In this document: one piece after another, positions 1-5,348 of the stretch | How the letters are laid out: each line of letters opens with the position of its first letter | Position numbering within the stretch: position 1 is the first letter of the stretch | DNA from: an uncultured Collinsella sp. | Lineage (GTDB): Bacteria; Actinomycetota; Coriobacteriia; Coriobacteriales; Coriobacteriaceae | Assembly (NCBI GenBank): GCA_900754435.1 | Contig: CAAECT010000053.1 | Span: forward strand, 1-5,348 | Length of the DNA stretch: 5,348 nt | Direction of reading: 5' to 3' | Made by a program: the position numbers and the translations under genes | The notes under the pieces: model-generated | What the model was told of the DNA's origin: nothing | Databases searched by the model: none | What the model saw: only the letters and a program-made list of their open reading frames with translations

Positions 1-1
1 C

Positions 2-1033
2 ACCTTCGCCGACCTCAACACCGCCCCGGCCCTTGCGCCCGGCATCGAGCGCTGCGGCTACAACCCCCTGAGGCACATTCGCCGCAAGGCGGACGGCAGG
101 CCCAACCAGCAGGACATCCTCTCGGTGGCGAAGGCCATCTGCCCCATCGAGGACAACAACCAGCCTTTTTGGGATCATGCGGCGGCAAACCTGCTGTCGT
201 GTCTTATCGCCTACGTCACCGAACAGCTACCCGCCGACGAGCAGACGATCAGCTCGGTCATCAAGCTGATCGAGCACCTGCAGGACGGTGCCACGGGTCG
301 ATTGTTTGACGATCTGATCACGACCGACCCCCAAAGCTATGCCCTCTCGCTATGGCGGCGCTACGCCATTACGCAAAATGCCGAGCGCATGCACGCGAGC
401 ATCGTCGGCATCCTTGCCGAAAAGGTCATGTGTCTGGGATTCGACGGTGCGGCACAGCTCTATCGTGAGTGCCATCAGGTGGACTTCGCTTCCATGGGAC
501 ACACCCCCTGCGCCCTGTTTGTAACCGTAAGCGATATTGACCGCAATCTCGATCCGCTGACCGGCCTCTTTATTTCGCAGGCGTTTATGGGCCTCATTCG
601 TGAGGCCGATAGGCAGCCCGACGGCAGCCTGCCCGTGCCCGTGCGCTTTATGCTCGATGACTTCGCAAATCTGCAGATCCCCCAGATCGACAACGTGCTC
701 TCGATTATCCGAAGCCGCAACATCTGGGCAACGCTGCTGCTGCAGTCGACCAACCAGCTCGATGCGCTCTATGGCGAGGCACGCGCACGCTCCATCATGG
801 GCAACTGCGACACGCATCTGGTGCTGGCGTTCCAGGATCCCGAGAGTGCCCGGGTGTTTTCCGACCGCGCCGACGCGCTGCCCAGCACGCTCATGGCGAC
901 GCCGATTGATCGCTCGTGGCTCTTTGTACGCGGTCGCACTCCCGAACAGGTCGAGCGCTTTAGGCTCGAAGACCATCCGCTCTACGGGGAGCTGCCCGAG
1001 GCGCAGCGAGGCCATGCGGAGGCCGAGATCTAG
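2..1033 (+). CDS. VirD4/TraG-type conjugative coupling ATPase, C-terminal part (5' end outside window)
   Basis: The frame is open from base 2 to a TAG at 1031-1033, giving 343 residues; the GTG at 125 is internal because homology continues upstream of it. Type IV coupling proteins are membrane-anchored hexameric ATPases that bring relaxase-DNA complexes to a type IV secretion channel. Seen: the post-Walker-A YNPLRHIRRK block and the downstream PFWDHAAANLLSCLIAYV segment (before and after about residue 42), an all-alpha-domain-like stretch (about 70-145), a Walker B strand ending in Asp-Asp (RFMLDDFANL, codons at 656-661), the IRSRNIWATLLLQS segment, and a GNCDTHLVL block typical of the TraG C-terminal lobe. 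DDFA instead of DEF matches what I recall of a TraG subgroup in gut Firmicutes and Actinobacteria, so I do not read it as damage. Walker A and the membrane helices should lie upstream. No other transfer gene is visible; it converges with pgi. Family assignment is firm; whether it is part of an intact element is unknown. Confidence 0.88.
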   Translation, partial: TFADLNTAPALAPGIERCGYNPLRHIRRKADGRPNQQDILSVAKAICPIEDNNQPFWDHAAANLLSCLIAYVTEQLPADEQTISSVIKLIEHLQDGATGRLFDDLITTDPQSYALSLWRRYAITQNAERMHASIVGILAEKVMCLGFDGAAQLYRECHQVDFASMGHTPCALFVTVSDIDRNLDPLTGLFISQAFMGLIREADRQPDGSLPVPVRFMLDDFANLQIPQIDNVLSIIRSRNIWATLLLQSTNQLDALYGEARARSIMGNCDTHLVLAFQDPESARVFSDRADALPSTLMATPIDRSWLFVRGRTPEQVERFRLEDHPLYGELPEAQRGHAEAEI

Positions 1034-1100
1034 GCGCAGGGTTCTCGCAGCGCGCGGCGCCCCGGCGATGTTCCACAAAGGCCGTGCGCCCCGGGACCAC

Positions 1101-1142
1101 GGCAAAGCAAAGGGGCCCGCATCCGATAGGATACGGGCCCCT
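1101..1142 (-). terminator. Intrinsic terminator of pgi
   Basis: A 14-nt arm (1111-1124) faces a 14-nt arm (1129-1142) across a GATA loop, about 32 nt beyond the pgi stop codon. Read on the minus strand all 14 positions pair, one as a U-G wobble, and the hairpin is followed by the T-rich run TTTGCTTTGCC. On the plus strand the same position becomes a C-A mismatch and no T-run follows. It therefore mainly terminates pgi, though it could also impede readthrough from the convergent coupling-protein gene. Confidence 0.85.
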
Positions 1143-1174
1143 GACTATAAGGCGCGATGCGTTAACAGCAGCGA

Positions 1175-2869
1175 CTACTTGCGGTGAGCGCGGTAGAACT
1201 CGATGAGCGCCTGGGTCGAAGCGTCCTGCTCGGCCTTGGCGGCGTCGTCGTGGAAGGCCGGGGTGATCTGCTTGGCAAGCTGCTTGCCCAGCTCGACGCC
1301 CCACTGGTCGTAGGAGTCGATGCCCCAGACCGTGCCCTCGACAAACGTGATGTGCTCGTACAGGGCGATAAGCTCGCCGAGCGCGAACGGGGTCAACGTG
1401 TCGCCGAAGATCGAGGTCGTCGGACGGTTGCCCTCAAAGCAGCGGGCCGGGACGATCTGCTCGGGCGTGCCCTCGGCGCGCACCTCATCGGCCGTCTTGC
1501 CAAAGGCGAGCGCCTTGGTCTGAGCCAGGAAGTTGCCCAGGAACAGCTCATGCACGTCCTGGCCGCTATCGGTCGCAGGGTTGGCAGTATTGGCGAAGGC
1601 GATGAAATCGGCCGGAACCACCACGGTGCCCTGGTGCAGCAGCTGGTAGAAGGCATGCTGGCCGTTGGTGCCGGGCTCGCCCCAGAAGATCTCACCGGTG
1701 TCGGAGGTCACGGCGCTGCCGTCCCAGCGAACATGCTTGCCGTTGGACTCCATGGTGAGCTGCTGCAGGTAGGCCGGGAAGCGGTGCAGGTACTGGCAGT
1801 ACGGCAGCACGGCATGGCTCTTGGAACCGAAGAAGTTGACGTACCAGACGTTGAGCAGGCCCATCAGCGCGACGGCATTGTTCTCGAGCGGCGTGTTGCA
1901 GAAGTACTCGTCGATGGCGTGGAAGCCCTCAAGGAACTGCTGGAAACGCTCGGGGCCGAGCACGACGATCAGCGACAGGCCCACGGCGGAGTCGACGGAG
2001 TAGCGGCCGCCGACCCAATTCCAGAAACCAAAGGCGTTGGCGGGGTCGATGCCGAAGGCCTCGACCTTCTCGAGTGCGGTGGAAACGGCGACGAAGTGCT
2101 TTGCCACGGCCTCGGCGTTCTGCTCATCGGAGCCATCGATGGCGCCCTGAGCCTTGAGCTGCTCGAGCATCCAGGTCTTGACCTCGCGGGCGTTGGTGAG
2201 GGTCTCGAGCGTGGTGAAGGTCTTGGAGACGATAATCACGAGCGTGGTCTCGGGATCCAAACCCTTGAGCTTCTCGGCCTGGTCGTTGGGATCGATGTTG
2301 GAGATATAGCGGCAATCAATACCGGCGTCGGCATAGGGACGCAGGGCCTCGTAAGCCATGACCGGGCCCAGGTCGGAGCCGCCGATGCCGATGGACACCA
2401 GGTGCTCGATCTTTTTGCCGGTAACACCCTTCCACTCACCGGAGCGCACGCGCTCGGCGAAGGCATACATGCGGTCGAGGACCTCGTGCACGTCGGCGAC
2501 GACATCCTGGCCGTCAACGATGAGCTGGCCCTTCTCGCTTGCCGGGCGGCGCAGCGCGGTGTGCAGGACGGCGCGGTCCTCGGTGGTGTTGATGTGCTCG
2601 CCGGAGAACATGGCGTCGCGGCGCTCCTCGAGCTTCACCTCGCGGGCAAGATCGCACAGCAGCTTGACGGTCTCATCGGTCACCAGGTTCTTCGACAGAT
2701 CGAAGTGCAGGTCACCGGCGTCAAAGCTCAGCTTGTTCACGCGCTCGGCATCGGCGGCGAACCAGGCCTTGAGGTCGATACCTTCGGCCTCGAGCTTCTC
2801 TTGATGAGCCTCGAGTGCCTTCCAAGCGGCAGTCGACGTAGCATCGATAGGTTCGGCAACAGTTGCCAT
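1175..2869 (-). CDS. pgi: Glucose-6-phosphate isomerase
   Basis: Cytosolic enzyme interconverting glucose 6-phosphate and fructose 6-phosphate (EC 5.3.1.9) in glycolysis, gluconeogenesis and the entry to the pentose phosphate branch. The 564-residue product has the usual length of the long, E. coli-like PGI class. Seen: [10 protein letters not shown] at 159-168 and SKTFTTLET at 215-223 (sugar-phosphate binding), the GGRYS signature at 287-291 with Arg289, ESNGK with Glu374 as the likely catalytic base, His405 in [12 protein letters not shown], and the C-terminal signature [10 protein letters not shown] at 520-529 with Lys529. I chose the ATG at 2869 rather than the in-frame GTG at 2896 because an AGGAGG sits 5 nt upstream of it and the protein then starts MATVAEPID. 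It appears monocistronic: a terminator precedes it, a terminator follows it, and 199 bp separate it from the next minus-strand gene. No truncation or missing active-site residue is seen. Confidence 0.98.
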   Translation of the reverse strand: MATVAEPIDATSTAAWKALEAHQEKLEAEGIDLKAWFAADAERVNKLSFDAGDLHFDLSKNLVTDETVKLLCDLAREVKLEERRDAMFSGEHINTTEDRAVLHTALRRPASEKGQLIVDGQDVVADVHEVLDRMYAFAERVRSGEWKGVTGKKIEHLVSIGIGGSDLGPVMAYEALRPYADAGIDCRYISNIDPNDQAEKLKGLDPETTLVIIVSKTFTTLETLTNAREVKTWMLEQLKAQGAIDGSDEQNAEAVAKHFVAVSTALEKVEAFGIDPANAFGFWNWVGGRYSVDSAVGLSLIVVLGPERFQQFLEGFHAIDEYFCNTPLENNAVALMGLLNVWYVNFFGSKSHAVLPYCQYLHRFPAYLQQLTMESNGKHVRWDGSAVTSDTGEIFWGEPGTNGQHAFYQLLHQGTVVVPADFIAFANTANPATDSGQDVHELFLGNFLAQTKALAFGKTADEVRAEGTPEQIVPARCFEGNRPTTSIFGDTLTPFALGELIALYEHITFVEGTVWGIDSYDQWGVELGKQLAKQITPAFHDDAAKAEQDASTQALIEFYRAHRK

Positions 2870-2874
2870 AGAGT

Positions 2875-2880
2875 CCTCCT
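2875..2880 (-). promoter_or_regulatory. Ribosome binding site of pgi
   Basis: AGGAGG on the minus strand, followed by ACTCT and then ATG (5-nt spacing). This fixes the pgi start at 2869 over the in-frame GTG at 2896. Confidence 0.9.
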
Positions 2881-2887
2881 CAGCATA

Positions 2888-2911
2888 CGGGCGCACGCCT
2901 CCATGCGCCCG
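2888..2911 (-). promoter_or_regulatory. Stem-loop in the pgi 5' leader
   Basis: Perfect 8-bp inverted repeat (CGGGCGCA at 2888-2895, TGCGCCCG at 2904-2911) with an 8-nt loop. In the mRNA it ends 7 nt before the AGGAGG of pgi. It has no T-run, so it is not a terminator. It could stabilise the mRNA 5' end or affect ribosome access; the role is inferred from position only. Confidence 0.45.
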
Positions 2912-2928
2912 GACATTCAGATGCCACT

Positions 2929-2957
2929 ATTCTAGCGCAGGTCAAGACTATAATCAG
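2929..2957 (-). promoter_or_regulatory. Candidate promoter of pgi (weak)
   Basis: On the minus strand TAGAAT (2929-2934) matches the -10 consensus at 5 of 6 positions. The hexamer 17 bp upstream, CTGATT (2952-2957), matches TTGACA at only 3 of 6. A better -35 word, TTGACC (2940-2945), lies only 5 bp from TAGAAT and has no good -10 at 17-19 bp. A start near 2922 would give a leader of about 53 nt containing the stem-loop. A promoter is expected here because a terminator lies just upstream; the exact boxes are uncertain. Confidence 0.35.
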
Positions 2958-2962
2958 CGAGC

Positions 2963-2989
2963 GTTGCCAATCGGCCCCCAAACGGCAAC
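2963..2989. promoter_or_regulatory. GTTGCC-N15-GGCAAC dyad upstream of pgi promoter region
   Basis: Perfect 6-bp inverted repeat, GTTGCC (2963-2968) and GGCAAC (2984-2989), with half-site centres 21 bp apart, or two helical turns. It lies between the terminator of the upstream gene and the candidate pgi promoter. This geometry suits a dimeric DNA-binding protein, but a dyad of this size can arise by chance and no regulator is recognised. Confidence 0.25.
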
Positions 2990-2991
2990 CG

Positions 2992-3010
2992 ACCAAAAAG
3001 GGACAGGTTT
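2992..3010 (+). repeat. 19-nt direct repeat, copy 1
   Basis: ACCAAAAAGGGACAGGTTT, identical to 3727-3745 and in the same orientation. This copy supplies most of one arm and the T-run of the minus-strand terminator. Identity stops at 3011 (A here, T in copy 2); the base before also differs (G against T). Confidence 0.85.
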
Positions 3011-3058
3011 ATTTTGGCAGGTCAAACGCTTTAGCAACCAAAAATAACCCATCCCTTT
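2992..3058 (-). terminator. Long hairpin terminator of the dehydrogenase-like gene
   Basis: Two 21-nt arms (2997-3017 and 3038-3058) are separated by 20 nt. Read as minus-strand RNA, 19 of 21 positions pair (two as G-U wobbles), with one 2-nt internal mismatch, and the second arm runs into CCCTTTTTGG. On the plus strand the wobbles become A-C mismatches and the T-run is lost. It begins 10 nt after the stop codon of the 3069-3593 gene, so it should end that transcript. One arm lies almost wholly within a 19-nt sequence repeated at 3727-3745. Confidence 0.7.
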
Positions 3059-3068
3059 ATGCCAAATA

Positions 3069-3593
3069 CTAGGCCGCGGCGCACACGCTGCCGAGCAACT
3101 CACGCAGAGGAGACCCAATGCCCTCCAGCAGTTCGGGCGCGATGATGGCAAAAACGGGAACCTCGCCGACGCCCACGACAGCAGGCACCTTGCCCTCCGA
3201 GACAATGCATCCATAAGGGACAAAACCGTCTTCGCCGGCATCGAGCGCCGCCATGCGACGCGCGAGTTCGCGCGCAAAGCCAGCAGTATCGGCATCGCCA
3301 ATCGCCAATACAAAGTCCACCCCTTCGTCGGTCGCCAGGGCCACGGCTTCGTCGATCAGCTCGTCTCCCCCGTCGCCCTCAACCGAGCCGCAGCGGAAAA
3401 GCACGCGCTCGAGCAGAGCTCGATCAAGCGAGCCGAGTGCCGCCGAGACAAGCTCATCACGCGTGTGCTTGTCGCCTCCCAGCACGACCAGTGCCTTAGT
3501 GCCGCCATAGTGGGCAACCAATCGCCCGCACCAGTGAGCCACATCCCCATCCGCAACCAAGCGTGTCGGCATACCAAACCCATAATTGACCAT
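3069..3593 (-). CDS. Truncated, degenerate iron-containing alcohol dehydrogenase-like protein (N-terminal domain only)
   Basis: The 174-residue product resembles the N-terminal nucleotide-binding half of Fe-ADH family III (BdhA/YqhD-like) proteins. Seen: the opening MVNYGFGMPTRLV (family: N-F-x-x-x-x-PT-x-I), ALVVLGGDKHTRDEL at 34-48, and GVDFVLAIGDADTAGFAREL at 91-110, where the family has a GGGS-x-x-D-x-AK motif, here GDAD at 99-102. Residues 123-162 follow the family strand order but lack the ATGSE block. Family members run to about 385 residues with Asp and three His ligands in the helical C-terminal half; none of that is present, and no remnant fits in the 199 bp downstream. NAD binding and catalysis are therefore doubtful, yet the frame is clean. 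I chose the ATG at 3593 because it aligns with the family start and has purine-rich AAGGG and GGGAAAG upstream; ATG 3644 or TTG 3656 would add 17 or 21 residues but lack a visible ribosome binding site. It is divergent from the polymerase gene. Role unknown. Confidence 0.62.
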   Translation of the reverse strand: MVNYGFGMPTRLVADGDVAHWCGRLVAHYGGTKALVVLGGDKHTRDELVSAALGSLDRALLERVLFRCGSVEGDGGDELIDEAVALATDEGVDFVLAIGDADTAGFARELARRMAALDAGEDGFVPYGCIVSEGKVPAVVGVGEVPVFAIIAPELLEGIGSPLRELLGSVCAAA

Positions 3594-3726
3594 CTTTCCC
3601 ACAACCCTTCCGTGCGTATAGGCGGTATCGATTGTTAGGCTCATGCTACGAAGCAAGGTTTTCCGAGCTGTTTCGCACTCTTTAGAGCTGCGTTAAAAAA
3701 CCCGATGCAGCCGCACGACCATACCT

Positions 3727-3745
3727 ACCAAAAAGGGACAGGTTT
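3727..3745 (+). repeat. 19-nt direct repeat, copy 2
   Basis: Same 19 bases as 2992-3010, same orientation, 735 bp away, so the pair brackets the dehydrogenase-like gene. Its last T is the first base of the TTGACG -35 box of the polymerase promoter. On the minus strand GGACA/TGTCC (3736-3740 and 3752-3756) can form a short hairpin followed by CTTTTTGG, so it may also act as a weak terminator for antisense transcripts. Confidence 0.85.
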
Positions 3746-3773
3746 TGACGATGTCCGGACGAGCGGGTATTAT
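3745..3773 (+). promoter_or_regulatory. Sigma-A-type promoter of the translesion polymerase gene
   Basis: TTGACG (3745-3750) and TATTAT (3768-3773) each match the consensus at 5 of 6 positions and are 17 bp apart. Transcription would begin near 3780, leaving a leader of roughly 37 nt before the chosen GTG. The LexA-type box starts inside the -10. Confidence 0.82.
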
Positions 3774-3790
3774 CGAACAAATATTCGATA
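3771..3790 (+). promoter_or_regulatory. LexA operator (SOS box)
   Basis: TATCGAACAAATATTCGATA has perfect 7-bp arms (TATCGAA/TTCGATA). Its core, CGAAC-AAAT-ATTCG (3774-3787), fits the Gram-positive/actinobacterial SOS box CGAAC-N4-GTTCG with one change (G to A at the start of the second half). It overlaps the -10 and the expected start site, a placement that would let LexA block RNA polymerase. The gene it controls is a Y-family polymerase, a standard SOS target. Confidence 0.85.
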
Positions 3791-3807
3791 AGAACATGTG
3801 TTTGATG

Positions 3808-3813
3808 GGAGGA
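3808..3813 (+). promoter_or_regulatory. Ribosome binding site of the polymerase gene
   Basis: GGAGGA lies 3 nt before the GTG at 3817 (4 nt counted from GGAGG). It decides the start: the in-frame ATGs at 3796 and 3805 lie upstream of or next to this site and lack one of their own. Confidence 0.75.
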
Positions 3814-3816
3814 CGC

Positions 3817-5322
3817 GTGGGACACGAGCGTCACACCTATATCTGCATCGACCTCAAGACGTTCTACGCCAGCGTCGAGTGCGTCGACCGCGGGCTCGAC
3901 CCGCTCACCACCAACCTGGTCGTTGCCGACGAATCGCGCGGGCGCACGACCATCTGCCTTGCCATCACACAGGCCATGAAAGACCTCGGAATCCATAACC
4001 GCTGTCGCCTGTTCGAGATTCCCGACGGTATCGACTACATCAAGGCCGTACCGCGCATGCAGCACTACATGGAGGTGTCGGCGCAAATCTACGGTATCTA
4101 TCTGGAATTCGTCAGCCCACAGGACGTGCACGTCTACTCCATCGACGAATGCTTTATCGACGTGACGCCCTATCTGGACCTCTATCACACCGACGCTGAA
4201 GGCTTCGCCTGCATGTTGCGCGACGAGGTCCTGGCGCGCACCGGCATCACGGCAACGGTTGGCATCGGCCCCAACCTATTCCAGGCCAAGGTGGCACTCG
4301 ACATTACCGCCAAGCACGTACCCAGCCGCATCGGCATACTCGATGACGAGACCTTTCGCAAGGAGATCTGGCCCCATCGCCCCATCACCGACATCTGGGG
4401 CATTGGGCCCGGCGTGGCAGCACGACTCGAAAAATACGGCGTCTACGATCTGATGGGCGTCGCGGCGCTCGACGAAAACCTGCTCTACGACGAGCTCGGC
4501 GTCAATGCCGAGTATCTTATCGACCACGCCTTTGGGCGCGAGCCGACAACTATCGCCGATATTCAGGCCTATCGCCCGCAGGCAACCTCAACTACCACAG
4601 GACAGGTGCTCTCGAAAGGCTATGCCTATGAACAGGCCTACACCGTCTTGCGCGAGATGGTCGACAACGCTGTGCTGGACTTAGTCGATAAGCACGTGGT
4701 GTGCAACAGCATCTCGCTCTTTGTAGGCTACGCGAGCGAGCGCGCCGACATACGCCGCCTCGACGCCAGCGGCACAGCACAATATGTAGACGGATGCGGG
4801 CATTTGCGTTCGAGCACGTCGAGCATCGAACCCGCCGCAACCGACGGCCCCGAGCTCGCGCCCCGCGCGCCCAAGCCCGTCCAACGCGACGACGAACGCC
4901 GACGTTTGGTGCGAGAGGCACAGGCGATTGACGGCATCTTTGTGGGCGAACACGGCGGCAAGCCGCATGGTGGCTATGCCGCGCTCTTTGCGCACTCCAA
5001 CGCCTCGCGTAAGCTGCCCGAGCGCACCAATTCGTTTAAGAAGATCATGGGCTATTTCGATGAGCTCTGGGCGCAGACTGTCGATCCCAAACGACCGGTC
5101 AAGCGCATCAACCTGGGATTTGGCAACCTCATGCCCGAGGAATTTGCCACTATCGACCTGTTTAGCGATGTTAAGGCCGATGAGCGCGAGCGCGACCTGG
5201 CGCGCGCCGTCCTGGCCGTAAAGGGTAAGTACGGCAAGAACGCACTCGTCAAGGGATTAAGCTTTACCGCCGGCGCCACCGCACGCGAACGCAACGATCA
5301 GGTAGGAGGACATCGTGCCTAA
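3817..5322 (+). CDS. Y-family translesion DNA polymerase (UmuC/UvrX-like)
   Basis: Error-prone polymerase that copies damaged DNA during the SOS response. From GTG 3817 it is 501 residues. Seen: ICIDLKTFYASVE (9-21) with metal-binding Asp12 and steric-gate Tyr17; a fingers segment with RTTICLAITQAMKDLGI; YSIDECFIDVT (107-117) with catalytic Asp110-Glu111; a helix-hairpin-helix thumb motif TDIWGIGPGVAARLEKYGV (191-209); a little-finger domain from about 255; and TIDLF (445-449), which fits a beta-clamp-binding QLxLF-type site. The RLFEIP and EFVSPQDVHVYSIDE context places it nearer the Gram-positive UvrX/YqjW group than DinB. Residues about 320-380 are a Pro/Ala/Arg-rich insert of low conservation. 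In-frame starts at 3745 and 3751 fall inside the promoter and are excluded. Expression is probably LexA-controlled. It is translationally coupled to the gene at 5315. No umuD is visible. Family assignment is secure; subgroup is judged by eye. Confidence 0.95.
   Translation: MGHERHTYICIDLKTFYASVECVDRGLDPLTTNLVVADESRGRTTICLAITQAMKDLGIHNRCRLFEIPDGIDYIKAVPRMQHYMEVSAQIYGIYLEFVSPQDVHVYSIDECFIDVTPYLDLYHTDAEGFACMLRDEVLARTGITATVGIGPNLFQAKVALDITAKHVPSRIGILDDETFRKEIWPHRPITDIWGIGPGVAARLEKYGVYDLMGVAALDENLLYDELGVNAEYLIDHAFGREPTTIADIQAYRPQATSTTTGQVLSKGYAYEQAYTVLREMVDNAVLDLVDKHVVCNSISLFVGYASERADIRRLDASGTAQYVDGCGHLRSSTSSIEPAATDGPELAPRAPKPVQRDDERRRLVREAQAIDGIFVGEHGGKPHGGYAALFAHSNASRKLPERTNSFKKIMGYFDELWAQTVDPKRPVKRINLGFGNLMPEEFATIDLFSDVKADERERDLARAVLAVKGKYGKNALVKGLSFTAGATARERNDQVGGHRA
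5304..5309 (+). promoter_or_regulatory. Ribosome binding site of the downstream gene
   Basis: AGGAGG inside the end of the polymerase gene, 5 nt before the GTG at 5315. It supports a real overlapping gene rather than a chance start codon. Confidence 0.75.
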
Positions 5323-5348
5323 GCCCCAACAACAGCCGATGCGGGCAC
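5315..5348 (+). CDS. Start of a gene coupled to the polymerase (3' end outside window)
   Basis: GTG at 5315 with AGGAGG 5 nt upstream; it overlaps the last 8 nt of the polymerase gene (GTGCCTAA). Only the first 11 residues are visible (MPKPQQQPMRA), too few to identify. In Gram-positive genomes UvrX/YqjW-type polymerases are often followed by a small YolD-like protein, so that is the first candidate, by context only. It should share the LexA-controlled transcript. Confidence 0.7.
   Translation, partial: MPKPQQQPMRA

Noticed and set aside
656..661. Asp-Asp in place of Asp-Glu in the Walker B motif as evidence of a dead ATPase
   Set aside because: As far as I recall, DDFA is common in a TraG subgroup of gut bacteria, so it is likely a subgroup trait and not inactivation.
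350..1105. A 251-codon minus-strand frame opposite the coupling protein gene
   Set aside because: No family resemblance and no ribosome binding site; the plus-strand reading matches TraG/VirD4 throughout.
1184..2935. A 583-codon open frame on the plus strand opposite pgi
   Set aside because: It is a mirror of a GC-rich gene with strong third-position bias. The protein has low-complexity Gly/Val/Leu/Glu composition and no recognisable motif, while pgi has all its family signatures on the other strand.
3676..3720. Run of six A (six T on the minus strand) as a possible terminator
   Set aside because: No stable GC hairpin lies next to it in the right orientation for either strand.
3745..3816. 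Upstream starts for the polymerase (TTG 3745, ATG 3751, 3796, 3805)
   Set aside because: The first two lie inside the promoter, upstream of the expected transcript start. The other two have no ribosome binding site, while GTG 3817 follows GGAGGA.
3682..4188. A 168-codon minus-strand frame over the start of the polymerase
   Set aside because: Shadow of the polymerase reading frame; it also crosses the promoter and LexA box.
4808..4831. GTTCGA-N12-TCGAAC inverted repeat, resembling a tRNA T-loop or a second operator
   Set aside because: No acceptor or anticodon stems surround it, it lies inside the polymerase coding region, and its spacing does not fit the CGAAC-N4-GTTCG box.
1..5348. CRISPR array, tRNA, rRNA, riboswitch or insertion sequence
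   Set aside because: Reading both strands by eye, I saw no regularly spaced repeats, cloverleaf, transposase motif or terminal inverted repeats.

Overview
The window looks like chromosomal DNA from a high-GC Gram-positive bacterium of the Coriobacteriia type, Collinsella-like. This is inferred from GC-rich third positions, strong AGGAGG-type ribosome binding sites, GTG starts, a Gram-positive-type LexA box and the flavour of the proteins. The genus is a guess; no rRNA or other marker is present.

Layout: (1) Positions 2-1033 (+) hold the C-terminal part of a VirD4/TraG-type coupling ATPase, with its 5' end outside the window. (2) It runs convergently into pgi (1175-2869, -), a complete glucose-6-phosphate isomerase. 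A strong hairpin terminator lies between them, with base pairing and T-run favouring the minus strand. (3) The 199-bp gap 2870-3068 upstream of pgi holds a ribosome binding site, a leader stem-loop, a weak candidate promoter, a 6-15-6 dyad, and a long imperfect hairpin that should terminate the next minus-strand gene. (4) Positions 3069-3593 (-) encode a 174-residue protein resembling only the N-terminal Rossmann-like half of iron-containing alcohol dehydrogenases. Its glycine motif is degenerate and there is no metal-binding half. (5) A divergent intergenic region follows. It carries a clear sigma-A-type promoter (TTGACG, 17 bp, TATTAT) whose -10 is overlapped by a 20-bp LexA/SOS-box palindrome. 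(6) This drives a Y-family (UmuC/UvrX-like) translesion polymerase at 3817-5322 (+), translationally coupled to a second gene that starts at 5315 and leaves the window.

The main functional unit is the SOS module: LexA operator, error-prone polymerase and a coupled downstream gene. The main oddities are the half-size dehydrogenase-like gene, a 19-nt exact direct repeat on both sides of it (2992-3010 and 3727-3745), and the use of that repeat both as part of a terminator and as the edge of the SOS promoter. pgi is ordinary central metabolism. The coupling protein hints at a conjugative or mobilisable element, or its remnant, upstream of the window. I see no wholly new system. The dehydrogenase-half gene and the dual-use repeat deserve the closest look.
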